Positions 54,411-64,000 of a DNA stretch of 64,000 nucleotides are shown here, one piece after another. Both the position numbers and the translations under genes were made by a program. The stretch comes from Anodontia alba (lineage: Eukaryota > Mollusca > Bivalvia > Lucinida > Lucinidae). The notes below the pieces were generated by a model that did not search any database, was not told the origin of the DNA, and saw only the letters and a list, made by a program, of their open reading frames with translations. Numbering within the stretch: position 1 is the first letter of the stretch; the number at the start of each line of letters is the position of its first letter. Where the stretch lies: assembly GCA_964016985.1 (NCBI GenBank), contig OZ024826.1, forward strand, positions 46,600,978 through 46,664,977. Direction: 5' to 3'.

Positions 54411-54556
54411 TACCTGTTTTTTTTTGTTTTGTTTTATTGTTGTTGTTTTTTTTGTTTGTTTGTTTTTTTGTTGTTTTTTTTGTGTGTGTTTTTTTTTTTT
54501 TTTTTTTTGTTTTTTGGTTTTTTTTTTGTTTTTGTTTTTTTTTTTTTGGGGGGGGG

Positions 54557-54587
<31 letters not shown>

Positions 54588-54886
54588 GCTGTTTTTTATG
54601 GGGGGGGGGGGGAAGAGGGGGGAAGAGGGGTTGTTTTGTTTTTCGCCATTTTATTAGGGAGACAACTTTTGTGACTCCCTTCTTGTCTTCTTGCACACCA
54701 AACCCTTTCTGAAAAGGATCTACCCTAAAAGGAAAGAATTCGCTCCCAGGTTACAGTAGACCCCTTTTCAGAATGGCGGAAAAACAATTATGACAGTTAC
54801 CTCTTACCCCCACCCCTCCCCCTCCCGCAGGCCTGCACGCCCCCACCTCCAACCCCATACACTCTCTCTCTCCCCCTCCCCTTCCA

Positions 54887-54935
<49 letters not shown>
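54411..54935. repeat. Low-complexity T/G tract, family K repeat, CA microsatellite
   Basis: T- and G-runs at 54411-54625, a family K palindrome (CTACCCTAAAAGGAAAGAAT) at 54660-54805, a C-rich stretch, and (CA)n at 54888-54935. Open frames here are artefacts of composition. Confidence 0.85.
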
Positions 54936-54937
<2 letters not shown>

Positions 54938-55096
54938 CTTAAAGGGTATCGACTCCTCTTAAAATTCTAAATACTGTTTAGAAAAGACAAGACCTTGAAA
55001 ACAATAATTAAAAATCGGGCAGGACTACTATACCATCTGATCAGAGAAAAGCAAAAACCCTTTTAACATTAAATGCGCTTATTAGTTGGGATATGT

Positions 55097-55320
55097 ATAA
55101 AGCAGGGGCGGATTCACAATTTGACTCAAAATTTCATTTTCATGGAAAATTTTGGAAAAAATAGGATTATCATGTTTGGATATGTATAAAGCAGAGGCGG
55201 ATTCAAAATTTGATTCAAAATTTCATTTTCATGGGAAATTTTGGAAAAATTAGGATTATCATGTTTACCCTAAATATTCGCACCCTTGCTCTTTAAAAGA
55301 CGTTATACTCCTCTTCAACA
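55097..55320. repeat. Repeat family I, two direct copies
   Basis: AAGCAGGGGCGGATTCACAA at 55101 and AAGCAGAGGCGGATTCAAAA at 55190 each lead into AAATTTCATTTTCATGG and AGGATTATCATGTTT, about 90 bases apart. Confidence 0.75.
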
Positions 55321-55538
55321 AGTCCAATTTACTGTCTTTGTAGGTTAAATGCGGGAGACTGTTCGATATTCGTGTACTCAAACATTTTCCTTTATAGGGG
55401 GACAACCTGTCACAAAAAGAATAAAACTTTCCGTCTTCCTGGTTTCCTCATCAGAGGCGGATCCAGTAGGATATCTGAGGTGTTCAGTTTATTCATATGA
55501 CCCGTACTCACTATACATATTCGGACAGACCGGCCTGA

Positions 55539-55938
55539 GCAAACAGTGCAGACCTAGACCAGACGCCACAGAACGCGGCATCTGATCAGGGTCTACACGT
55601 TTTGCCACTCATTCAGCACATATCGTAGATGTCCTCAAATATGAATACATGTTGCCGTGTCTGCTGGAAGAGTGGCAAACAGTGTAGACCCTGATGAGAA
55701 GCCACAATATGCGGCATATGATCTATGTTTGCTTGCTCGTCTGCCCGTCTGAATAGTTCAGGTAAATATGATTTTAACTCTTTCGGTGCCAAATTTCAGA
55801 CATTTGTCGCTTTTTTTTTTTTTAACAAACTATCGCTTGGAAAGACGTTTATATGTAAAGTTGATAGACTGAATGCCAAACAACGTAGATCCAGATGAGA
55901 CGGCTCATTGAGCCGTCTCATCTAGATCTATGCTGTTT
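55539..55938. repeat. Three F-type hairpins
   Basis: 55539-55603: AACAGTGCAGACCTAGACCA with inner ACGCCACAGAACGCGGC. 55674-55732: GCAAACAGTGTAGACCCTGA with a decayed inner part. 55876-55938: CGTAGATCCAGATGAGACGG with inner CTCATTGAG and the return arm. Confidence 0.7.
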
Positions 55939-55979
55939 ACAAAAGCCTATTATTATCGCCTGTGGCAGTGAGGGAGTTA

Positions 55980-56545
55980 AATGCGACACCATACGGATCC
56001 CTCCCTCCTTTTCCCCTCCCTTACCCCACCCTCACACCCTCCGCCCCGTTACAAAATAGTTTAGATTTCAAGAGTATTACACACATTCAAAGAAAATAGT
56101 CTCGGGACACCAAGTAAACAAAACTTTAAAGCTGATGTGTTGGATTCACGGCTTGTCAACACAAAAAGGGCCACATCTTGTCAAAAGCGTCTGTTCATTA
56201 TGTTATGCCATTTTAAGATTAATGGCACTTCTATGTTAAGAAGATATAAAAAAAATAACCCAACATCAAATTATACACGTTGTTTCGTAAACATATTAAA
56301 TCATACCTTTGACAGACAATTCCTGCCGGAGGGCCTTTTACGGTGTTTTCCGGTCCTTTACGGTGTTTTCCGGAAGTCAGATCCTTTTCTCAGGCATCTA
56401 TCTGTTTTATATTTCGTATTCAGTTAAAGAGAACCCGGAACAGACATTCCTCCAACACTATCGTGATGAGGTCACACACTTTTATACCTTAAAGCAAGAT
56501 TTGATTCATCGAAGCATAAGATCGATGAGTGTATTTCATATACCG
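55980..56545. other. Spacer
   Basis: C/T-rich at 55990-56050, then unremarkable. CGGTGTTTTCCGGTCCTTTA shows a short local duplication near 56340-56372. No gene recognised. Confidence 0.35.
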
Positions 56546-56700
56546 TTTTAGATCTAATTACCGCACTGTGCGCTTAGTTTTTTTTTGTTTTTTTTTTTTG
56601 TTTTTTTTTTGTTGTTGTTGTTTTTTTTTTTTTTGTTTTTTTTTTTTGTTTTGTTTTGTTTTCAAAATTACTGGGAAACTTGCAGTAAAATATCCATCCA
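56546..56700. mobile_element. Family C fragment with T-rich tract
   Basis: TCTAATTACCGCACTGTGCG matches the left end of family C at 26185. A T/G tract follows. Confidence 0.55.
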
Positions 56701-56851
56701 ATATGGACTTAGGAGCCTAACTACTTTTCCACATGCTTCCAATATAGCCTATGGCTAATTCTCACCCCTATAATATTCCATGCCTTCAACATTTGGTCTC
56801 GAACTAAAAGGTTAGCCTTAGCCTGACTAAATATATCACAAAAAACGAAGG

Positions 56852-57104
56852 CATTACGAAAACACGCCCATTCAAATTTATCGAAAATTTCACCTCCAAA
56901 AACTGAAAAATCGCAGATAAAAAAAATCTGATATTTTTTCATATTACTGCTGAAAACATAGATTGTGGGTACTCGTTAGAATCGCCTCGCAGGGGCGGTT
57001 CTAACGAGTACCCACAATATACCATGTTTACCTCTGTAAACCCGTTTTACTATATAAAATGAGGTTTAAAAGGGTCAAAATTACATTGGCATGTTTTCGT
57101 GATG
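56852..57104 (-). mobile_element. Family A hairpin MITE (A16)
   Basis: CATTACGAAAACACGCC to GGCATGTTTTCGTGATG, with about 25 bases lost from the right body. Confidence 0.88.
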
Positions 57105-57514
57105 CTTCTAGTAGCTTATTTTTGACACTTTTCTGCCCTTGAACATATGTACCCTCATTTTGGTGGAAAATAAACAAAAGAAACAAAAGATAATTATCAG
57201 GTCTGATTTATTTTCAACAGCATTCTCAAATACCATTCACAAATTTATGCAAAGGAATGCAATTAAATGGAATGTATTTTTGTGTAAAAGTAACATGAAT
57301 TTAACAGTTCCTATAACTGTACTGTCCAATTAGAGTCAAATTTTTTTTTATCAAATATAGCCCTTGGTTTCGGACTTTCCTTATACTTCTTGCTGATTCG
57401 GTCTACACTGTTTACCGGTTATGTCTTCACAACCCTAACTGGGACCTTTTTCCCAGTATGAGCACAAGTTATAGATAAAACAGCAGAGGACTTCACGATG
57501 AGTACATTTAATGC

Positions 57515-58100
57515 GATATTTTTTTTTTCTGATTTTCTTTATAAAAGCATTTGCTGTTTTACATCAAGTAAAGCAGATGCATTTCAAATGAGTACCAACA
57601 ACATGCTTTTGCAGAGAAGTATGGGTACTCATTTGAACTTCTTCGATAAGTAAAGCATATACTGTTTACAATTTAAATTGCCTCGACTTGTATGAGTACC
57701 CACAAAATATGTTATGAAAAAAAATAGATAAAAGTTCTAGAGCTTCATCACGAAAACATACCTATATAATTTTGACCCCCTTAAACCCCACTTTTATATA
57801 GTAAAACTGGGGTTTACAGGGGTATACATTATTTTCTTATTTCTGCTCAAAAACATGGATTGTGGGTACTCGTTAGAACTGCCTCATCGAGGCGGCTCTA
57901 ACGAGTACCCACGATCCATGTTTTGAGCAGAAATATGAAAAATATCAGGGTTTTTCATCTGAAAATTTTCAGTTTTAGGAGGTGAAATTTTCTATATATT
58001 TGAATATGCGAGTTTTCGTAATGTAATACGAAGACTACGAAATTGCTTGACTGTGCGCTTACGGGGGCATGTGCGGTAATTAGGTTGAATACGGTATACT
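57515..58100. mobile_element. Family C element interrupted by A17
   Basis: TTCTGATTTTCTTTATAAAA and GTATGGGTACTCATTTGAAC are family C internal text. After A17 (57746-58023), AATTGCTTGACTGTGCGCTT and GTGCGGTAATTAGGTTGAAT complete the right end. Confidence 0.7.
57746..58023 (+). mobile_element. Family A hairpin MITE, full length (A17)
   Basis: CATCACGAAAACATACC to TGCGAGTTTTCGTAATG with a complete core (one compensated change, GATTGTGGGT against ACCCACGATC). Confidence 0.9.
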
Positions 58101-58183
58101 GTTTATTTTACCTGTTTTAAGTGTAATTTATGGTATAGAATCTGACAAAAAGTACGTACATCGCTCTGGGCAGACGTTCCTGA

Positions 58184-58240
58184 GCAAACAGTGTGGACCC
58201 AGATCAGACGCCACAGAAAAGGTTTAACTTTTTGCCAGCA
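58184..58240. repeat. F-type hairpin, half copy
   Basis: GCAAACAGTGTGGACCCAGA, then TCAGACGCCACAG; the return arm is lost. Confidence 0.55.
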
Positions 58241-58283
58241 CTCCTCCGTCAGTTTAGACACATCAGCGGGCAGGTAGTAAAAC

Positions 58284-58497
58284 TTAACCCTTGTCCTGCT
58301 GAATAAATTAAGCTGCCACGCCCTTTACAAATTTTCAGCCAATCAGATCATTTTATCCAGATTGTTGATATAAATTCAAATACTGCATGGCAAACGGTGC
58401 AGATCCAGATCAGTTGGCTTCTTCAGAAGCCAACTGATCTGAATCTACACTGTTTGCAAAGGCAGGGTATACCGGGTTCAGCAGGACAAATGGTTAA
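58284..58497. mobile_element. TTAA-ended hairpin MITE, family F type c, full length
   Basis: TTAACCCTTGTCCTGCTGAA to TTCAGCAGGACAAATGGTTAA. The hairpin is GCAAACGGTGCAGATCCAGA with inner TCAGTTGGCTTCTTCAGAAG and the complementary return. Confidence 0.88.
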
Positions 58498-58544
58498 GAC
58501 TTGTTCAAATGTTACGAGGTGTCCCAAAATTAAAGGTTGCAGGG

Positions 58545-58818
58545 GCGGATTCAGCGGTGTTCGTGGGGATTCAGTCGAATCCCCCTTTGACTCAAAATTC
58601 ATTTTCATGGGAAATTTTGGAGAAATTTGACAAATTTGTTATACCGTACTTACCCTAAATATTCACAATCCTTACACTTTACCGTATACTTCTGTTCAAA
58701 CTGTCCATTTAACTGCATATAAATGTATGTCACATTTTTTGATAAGTGGCAAACAGTGTAGACCCTGATCAGACGCCGCATTCTGCGGCGTCTGATCTGG
58801 ATCTACACTGTTTGCATA
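58545..58818. repeat. Repeat family I and a perfect F-type hairpin
   Basis: 58545-58720 is family I (GGGGCGGATTCAGCGG, ATTTTCATGGGAAATTTTGG). 58748-58818 is GCAAACAGTGTAGACCCTGA with inner TCAGACGCCGCATTCTGCGG and a full return arm. Confidence 0.8.
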
Positions 58819-59359
58819 TGCCTATCTGTTCAAATACGTAGAGTGAGAACGGTAATTTGATCAAACTGAACCCCCTGAGAAGTCATCCCAGAATCGTCCA
58901 TGCTTGACTTTTTCGCTCCTTTCAGTAGCATTTTATTTATCTCCGAATGGCAATGTGCATTGTGCGTGCATTGGTACAGTCTTTAAGATAGATTTTAGGA
59001 GGACATCTTCAATGTAATAATAATTTGGGCCGGAACGTGAGAAACGTACCTTCGGACATGTTCGCCCAGCGGATGCGCAGGCTGATCTGAATCTTCGCTG
59101 AGCGAACATGTCCAAAAATACGTTTTCTGACGTTGCGACACATGTGATGGACAACGCAATAAAATGTACCCTTTGTTACATGTTAAGAGCAAAGACCTCG
59201 AACAGTGGACACACCTACTCATCCGGGTCTTCCTTTCCAGCATGTCCGATACGGGACCTTTTTTCACGCTACGTATTTTGGGATATAGCAGGCCAGTCAG
59301 TTCAGTATGGGGTTTATCGGTCGCTGTTGTTTGAAACATTTCTTTGAGTATTAACGGTT

Positions 59360-59845
59360 AACATGCTGGGTAATTTTTTCAGCAGACGACATTTTAAAAT
59401 AGTTCTTTTATTTTTTTTCACAGAAAATAGGTTTTGACATTTCATGGAAACTGTCTCTTGCATGAAATGCCAAAGCCTATTTTCTTTGAAAAATTAGAAA
59501 AATAGTTTGTCTGCTGAATTAGCCCAGAAATGGTTAAGGTTATGGTAGATAAGTATTTTATACTTATTCAATCTACTTTATTATTGTTCTGTCTAATATA
59601 TTCGTTTCGAAAAATTCCATTAACTATTAATAATGTTATTATAAATACTTTCGATTAGCACTCTGGGTAAAAATTTCAGCAGACGACATACTGAAATAAT
59701 TTTATTAACATTTTTCCCAGAAAACAGGTGTTGACATTGCGAAAATTGTCTCCAATAGTCACAATTTGCATAAAATGTCAGATCCTGTTTTCTGGAGAAA
59801 AAAAAAATATTACCAATTTGTCGTCTGCTGAATTACTTCAGAGAC
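59360..59845. mobile_element. Two family E hairpins (E8, E9)
   Basis: 59354-59535: TTAACATGCTGGGTAATTTT and AGCCCAGAAATGGTTAA are the TTAA ends, with central GGTTTTGACATTTCATGG. 59664-59845: CTCTGGGTAAAAATTTCAGC to TTTGTCGTCTGCTGAATTA. Confidence 0.8.
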
Positions 59846-60046
59846 TGGTAAAAGTTAATGGCAATGAAAATAAAAAATCGCCAAATAATGGATCGATTTA
59901 AAATACTCCCCTATTCATGCGAAATACCTTTAAACCTTAAAGCGCCAAGCCTAACTTCGAAGAAGTTCAGGGACATATTAGTTTGGCCTGTCCGTCCATC
60001 TGTCCATCTGTCAGTCTGTCAGTCAGTCCGTCCGTCCGTTACACTT

Positions 60047-60697
60047 CATCACAAAAACATACCTATATAATTTTGACCTCCTTAAACCCCACTTTTATAT
60101 ATTAAAACTGAAAAAAAATATATATATATATACAGTCGACTCTCGTTATCTCGAAATGCAAGGGACTCTCTGAAATACTTCGAGATATCCGTAGTTCGAC
60201 ATATCAGGTTTGCAGAATTGAGGAAAAAATAATTTGATTAACCACATTTAACAAACTGATAGGTAATTGGACTTTTAAAGTTAGAGATATATTGAAAATA
60301 TTGTAGAAAAGAGGAGAAATTGCTCCTTAGGAGCAATTTCTCCTCTTTTCTACAATATTTCCATCTGTTGTTAGGTTTTCATGTATAGGCAGGGACCAGA
60401 TTTTCACTTCGAGATAAGCGGTTATTCGAGATAAGCGAGGTCGACATAACGAGAGTCAACTGTATATATATATTAAAACTGGGGTTTACAGGGGTATACA
60501 TTATTTTTCTTATTTTTGCTCGAAAACATAGATTATGGGTACTCGTTAGAACCGCCTCGGTGAGGCGGTTCTAACGAGTACTCACAATTTATGTTTTGTG
60601 CAGAAATATGAAAAATATCAGAATTTTAATCTGAAAACTTCCAGATTTTTGGTGGTGAAATTTTTCAATATATTTGAATAGGCGTGGTTTCGTAATG
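60047..60697 (+). mobile_element. Family A hairpin MITE split by family D (A18)
   Basis: 60047-60110 and 60466-60697 are the two parts (CATCACAAAAACATACC, GGCGTGGTTTCGTAATG). The segment TATATATTAAAACTG is present on both sides of the insertion. Confidence 0.88.
60133..60462. mobile_element. Family D pogo-like MITE, complete (D4)
   Basis: CAGTCGACTCTCGTTATCTC to CGACATAACGAGAGTCAACTG with TA on each side. The central stem GAGGAGAAATTGCTCCTTAG continues into its complement. Reference copy. Confidence 0.9.
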
Positions 60698-60699
60698 TG

Positions 60700-62000
60700 C
60701 ATACGAGTAGGAATGGTTAGAGCTAGGGTCCTGAAATTTTACATATAGCATCAGCATGAAAAATAAGCGAAACAGTACTTTTCGTTTTTCAGTCAGGGTT
60801 CTCCTTGCGCATGTTATTCCCATTTCTCAACTTAGGCATTTGACGACAAGCGGTGGGTACCTTGTGTACGCAACTCCTCATACACTTTTATACTGATCAA
60901 TTTATAACTTTGCAGGTCCTTTTGTCATGGTATGTAGATGTGCATGTGGTTTTGACATTATCGGCAATGTAATATTTGTTACTTTTTTCGACTTTTGACC
61001 TTAGCCACTTTTGGGGTTTAAATACTATTAAAAATAAAGGTGCATTACCGTGGGTACCTTTTTATACCGATCAATTTGAAACTTTGCAGGCCCTTTTGTC
61101 ATGGTCTGTAAATGTGCAAGTGACTTTGGCATTATCGTCAATTTAATTTTTGGCACTTTTTTCTACTTTTGAATTAAGCTGTTTCTGTCCGTCTATCCGT
61201 TATGCTTTGCATACGGTCAGGAATGATTAGAGCTAGGATCCTGAAATTTTATATATAGCATCAGCAGGAAAAATAAACGGACAGGTACTTTTTTGCGTTT
61301 TTCAGTCAGGGTTCTCCTTGCGGAGTTATTTTCCCTTTTCGACAGGCATTTGACGACAGACGGTGGGAACCTTGTGTGCTCAACTCCTCATACAGTTTTA
61401 TACTGATCGTTTGAAACTTGCAGGCAGGCACTTTTGTCATGGTCTGTAGATGTGCATGTGATTTTGGCATTATCGTCAATTTCATTTTTGTCCCTTTTCA
61501 TCACGAAAACATGCCTATATAATTTTGGCCCCCTTAAACCCCATTTTTATACAGTAAAACTGGGGTTTACAGGGGTATACGTTATTTTACTTATTCCTGC
61601 TCAAAACCATAGATTGTGGGTATTCGTTAGAACCGCCTCGTCGAGGCGGTTCTAACGAGTGCCCACAATCTATGTTTTGAGCAGAAATATGAAAAATATC
61701 AGAATTGTTTATCTGAAAATTTTAATTTTTTGGTGGTAAAATTTTCAGTATATTTGAATAGGCATGTTTTCGTAATGTTTTGGACTTTTGATCTTAACCA
61801 ATACTATTAAAGTGCATTACCGTGGATACCTTGTGTGCACAACTCCTCCTACAGTTTTATACCGATGAATTTGAAACTTTGCAGGTACTTTTGTCATGGT
61901 ATGTAGATGTCCATGTGGTTTGGGCATTATCATCAATTTAATTTTTGTCACTTTTTTTGACTTTTGAACTTAGCCATTTCTGGTGCATAAGTGTTACGGT
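60700..62000. repeat. Degenerate tandem or dispersed repeat interrupted by A19
   Basis: TTTGTCATGGTATGTAGATG, AGTTTTATACTGATCAATTT and TTGGCATTATCGTCAATTTA recur near 60890-60970, 61070-61150, 61390-61490 and 61855-61940 (the AGTTTTATAC part is weaker in some units). Long unit, unequal spacing, strong divergence. Confidence 0.75.
61499..61777 (+). mobile_element. Family A hairpin MITE, full length (A19)
   Basis: CATCACGAAAACATGCC to GGCATGTTTTCGTAATG with a complete core (tip CCTCGTCGAGG). Confidence 0.9.
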
Positions 62001-62084
62001 CAATGCATATTTCAGGGAAAGCATATAGCGGGGGATAGTGTGTTACAAACACATTTTCTAGTTAAAAATTATATTTACAGAGAA

Positions 62085-62310
62085 AAAAAAAGACCTGAAT
62101 TATTCAAATAAAATGTTATGCCCTTTTTTTCTCTGAAAAATGATAATAATGAAAAAAAAAATGTCGTCTGCTGCAGTTGTGATTGGCGATCTAAGGGTTG
62201 ATTACCTACTTGTATATTTTCACAACTATTGATTTAAGTAAACCCAAATAAACTTAGTGCCTTTGCATCGGCGTTGAAACGCTAATTTTTTTTTTTTTTT
62301 TTTTTTTTTG
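62085..62310. repeat. Family E remnant and poly(T)
   Basis: ATTCAAATAAAATGTTATGC and AATGTCGTCTGCTGCAG are E-like. A poly(T) run lies at 62287-62309. Confidence 0.5.
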
Positions 62311-62451
62311 TGCTTGTGCGGAGGTCGACTTCCGCGTACTTCGGAATAGTGCTGATATTAAACTTTCTGGTCCTTTGGGAGTTTTGAGCTTATACATTAT
62401 ATGTGAAAACAGATTACCCATTGTAGTCTGAAGACCCCTAAAAGGGTAATT

Positions 62452-62878
62452 GGCAAACAGTGCAGACCATGATCAGACACCAAAGAACGGTGCATCTGAT
62501 CAAGGTCTCCACTGTTTGCAAATAGTTCAACCATTTTTCTCTATGAATATCTACATCAAATAGCCTGATATACCTAAAATCGAAATTAGAATCTTCCAAT
62601 ATATAGTGTGGGGTCTACAAAGGGTTAAACTTAACCACTCTCTGGGCTAATTTTGCAGATAACAAACTCGAAATAATTTTTCTTATTTTTTCCAGAAAGC
62701 TCCCTTAAAGTCAAACCGGTCTGTCTTTAGTACCAGGCAAGAAACACTTTGCTACAGTTAACCTTCTATCCCTTAACCCATTTTAGTCTGGAGACCCCAA
62801 AAGGGTAGCTGGCAAACAGTGCAGACACAGATCAGCACTGCAGAATGTAACGTCTGATCAGGGTTTCCACTGTTTCAA
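62452..62878. repeat. Two F-type hairpins with TTAACCCATTTTAGTCTG flanks
   Basis: 62452-62521: GCAAACAGTGCAGACCATGA with inner TCAGACACCAAAGAACGGTG. 62811-62878: GCAAACAGTGCAGACACAGA with a decayed inner part. Upstream flanks (ACCCATTNTAGTCTG, GACCCC) match each other and differ from 51126-51355. Confidence 0.65.
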
Positions 62879-62939
62879 ATAGTTTAGCCATTTTTCTCTG
62901 ACATATCTAAATCAAACAACCTGACATGCATACATCTGG

Positions 62940-63182
62940 GCCCAGTTGTTCAAAGCGTCGTTAGCTTAACGAGCTCGTTAAGGGTCATTTCGTTAACTGT
63001 TTTAGCGGATTCAATATACAAGATTCTGATATTTTTTGCTGAAAAAATGTGAGTAGCTTTTGCACTGCAAAAGCTACTCACATTTTTTCAGCAAAAAATT
63101 TCAGCATATTTGCGTATCACTCGATTAAAATTTTAACGAATCGTTAACTAACGACATCGTTAGTTTTGAACAACTGGGCCCT
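62940..63182. mobile_element. Family G hairpin element, best copy (G3)
   Basis: GGGCCCAGTTGTTCAAAGCG faces TTTTGAACAACTGGGCCC. The stem GTGAGTAGCTTTTGCACTGC and its complement meet at the centre. Confidence 0.9.
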
Positions 63183-63276
63183 GAAATTCAACTCTTCCAA
63201 TATTATAGTATGTGGAAGTTTATTCAGTATAAAATAGATTAACCCTTTTGACCCTGCAGACCGAGACATATTCTTT

Positions 63277-63344
63277 TGCAAACGGTGTAGATCCAGACGA
63301 GACGGCTCGTAATGAGCCGTCTCGTCTGGATCCACATTGTTTGT
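63277..63344. repeat. F-type hairpin, inner palindrome GAGACGGCTCGT
   Basis: GCAAACGGTGTAGATCCAGA, then CGAGACGGCTCGTAATGAGC, then CGTCTGGATCCACATTGTTT. Changes in one arm are matched in the other (CGAGACGG with CCGTCTCG). Confidence 0.8.
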
Positions 63345-63493
63345 CATTTTGGTCTGGATTTATGGCTAACACCCTAATTTGTAACAATGGACATATCCAA
63401 ATTCTAAGATGGAAGAATCCACTTTAGAAAATCAGGGGTGAAATTGTTAAAGGGGGCAATAGCATAGTTGCTGGCTATCATATTTCTCAAACA

Positions 63494-64000
63494 TCAAGAC
63501 AGTTTAATCCAAGGAATCCATGTATCATTGTAGTATTTAGGATTTCCAGTGGGATCTTCAGGCTGGTTTCCAGGAGGTACCATAGTTCTATTGTAATCTT
63601 GCAGTCTGATAAGCATCAGATTTACAATTTCCCTGTTGTCGTCTGCAATATTATAATATTCACAAGGGTCTTTGGCAATATTAAATAAACATGGTTTGAC
63701 AACTGGGTAACAATTAGTTGATGCATTAAACGGCTTTTTACCACAGTGTAGGGTTACACTAAATCTATTCTGTCGACCTTGAACCTTTATATCTAAGTAG
63801 TTTACCTCAAAGTCACTATTGCTGTACTTATTATTTGTATTAATGTTATTGTTTGTCTTAATCTTGTCATCTGCTAGTCCCCACGGCGGATACCAGCCAC
63901 TCCAGTCCATCCCAGGATCCCCAAGTATAAGCTTATAATCTCCAATCCTCAATGCAGCAGCAAATGGTATCAGTGGATCAATGTTATGCAATATTTCAGA
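63494..64000 (-). CDS. Arylsulfatase B/I/J-like, C-terminal exon (partial, runs off the right edge)
   Basis: The minus-strand frame reads SEILHNIDPLIPFAAALRIG at the window edge, then DYKLILGDPGMDWSGWYPP, a Cys pair region with PCLFNIAKDPCEYYNIADD, and ends DTWIPWIKLS. This is the C-terminal subdomain of lysosomal or secreted arylsulfatases, which hydrolyse sulfate esters of glycosaminoglycans: the K-L-I-x-G-x-P-G, C-L-F-N-I-x-x-D-P-x-E and final N-P-x-x-x-x-x-W-x-P-W segments are family hallmarks. The formylglycine-generating C-x-P-S-R active site lies in upstream exons outside the window. There is no start codon here; the exon continues beyond 64000. N-glycosylation sites are visible (NAST, NRT, NDT). 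Confidence 0.9.
   Translation of the reverse strand, partial: SEILHNIDPLIPFAAALRIGDYKLILGDPGMDWSGWYPPWGLADDKIKTNNNINTNNKYSNSDFEVNYLDIKVQGRQNRFSVTLHCGKKPFNASTNCYPVVKPCLFNIAKDPCEYYNIADDNREIVNLMLIRLQDYNRTMVPPGNQPEDPTGNPKYYNDTWIPWIKLS

Noticed and set aside
54304..54712. Several overlapping open frames on both strands
   Set aside because: Low-complexity T/G-rich sequence, no domain, frames open in all phases.

Overview
The window looks like nuclear DNA of a marine invertebrate, most likely a bivalve mollusc. It is AT-rich and gene-poor, and it has spliceosomal intron signals, CYP2-like, galactosyltransferase and arylsulfatase coding sequence, tRNA-derived SINEs, non-LTR retrotransposons and dense families of hairpin-forming miniature transposons. 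The bivalve assignment is inference from this repeat style and gene set, not from a marker gene. There are no rRNA genes, CRISPR arrays or bacterial operons.

Host genes: (1) a complete single-exon microsomal cytochrome P450 on the minus strand (9916-11379); (2) a single-exon type II membrane galactosyltransferase-like enzyme on the minus strand (37203-38210); (3) the last exon of an arylsulfatase B/I/J-like gene that runs off the right edge (63494-64000). Weaker possible exons lie at 20795-21032, 48826-49156 and 50853-50975. The genes are unrelated and do not form a pathway.

Mobile DNA dominates. The most striking unit is 12992-18248: two 450-bp direct repeats that differ at one visible base bound a Mutator-like DDE transposase gene (two exons, now broken by a 191-bp tandem duplication) and, convergent to it, an apparently intact I-PpoI-type His-Me (Zn-binding) endonuclease gene. 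Other autonomous-element relics are a CR1/Jockey-like LINE (1090-2500), two 5'-truncated copies of another LINE (8566-9428 and 28875-30328, both with target-site duplications) and a LINE ORF1 fragment (24343-24995) caught in a 0.54-kb inverted duplication (23020-24499).

Miniature elements, named here for reference: family A (about 280 bp, ends CATYACGAAAACAYRCC, about 19 copies); B and D (pogo-like ends CAGTCRA..., TA target sites); C, H and J (longer hairpins with distinct ends); E, F and G (hairpins, E and F with TTAA at their ends); M (CCCAGCRGGCACATGACG palindrome). Many are nested (A in C, E and H; B in J; J in B; D in A; LINE in A), which gives a relative insertion history. Families A, B, C and a fourth hairpin share one palindromic core, whereas F-type hairpins share outer arms around several different inner palindromes. 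A 1.9-kb element X (45743-47617) with 36-bp inverted repeats carries its own tandem array and sits inside another tandem repeat. Satellite-like arrays also occur at 9690-9897 (51-bp period), 41420-42440, 51470-52060 and 60700-62000.

Stretches not listed below are short AT-rich spacer or simple repeats in which I see nothing further.
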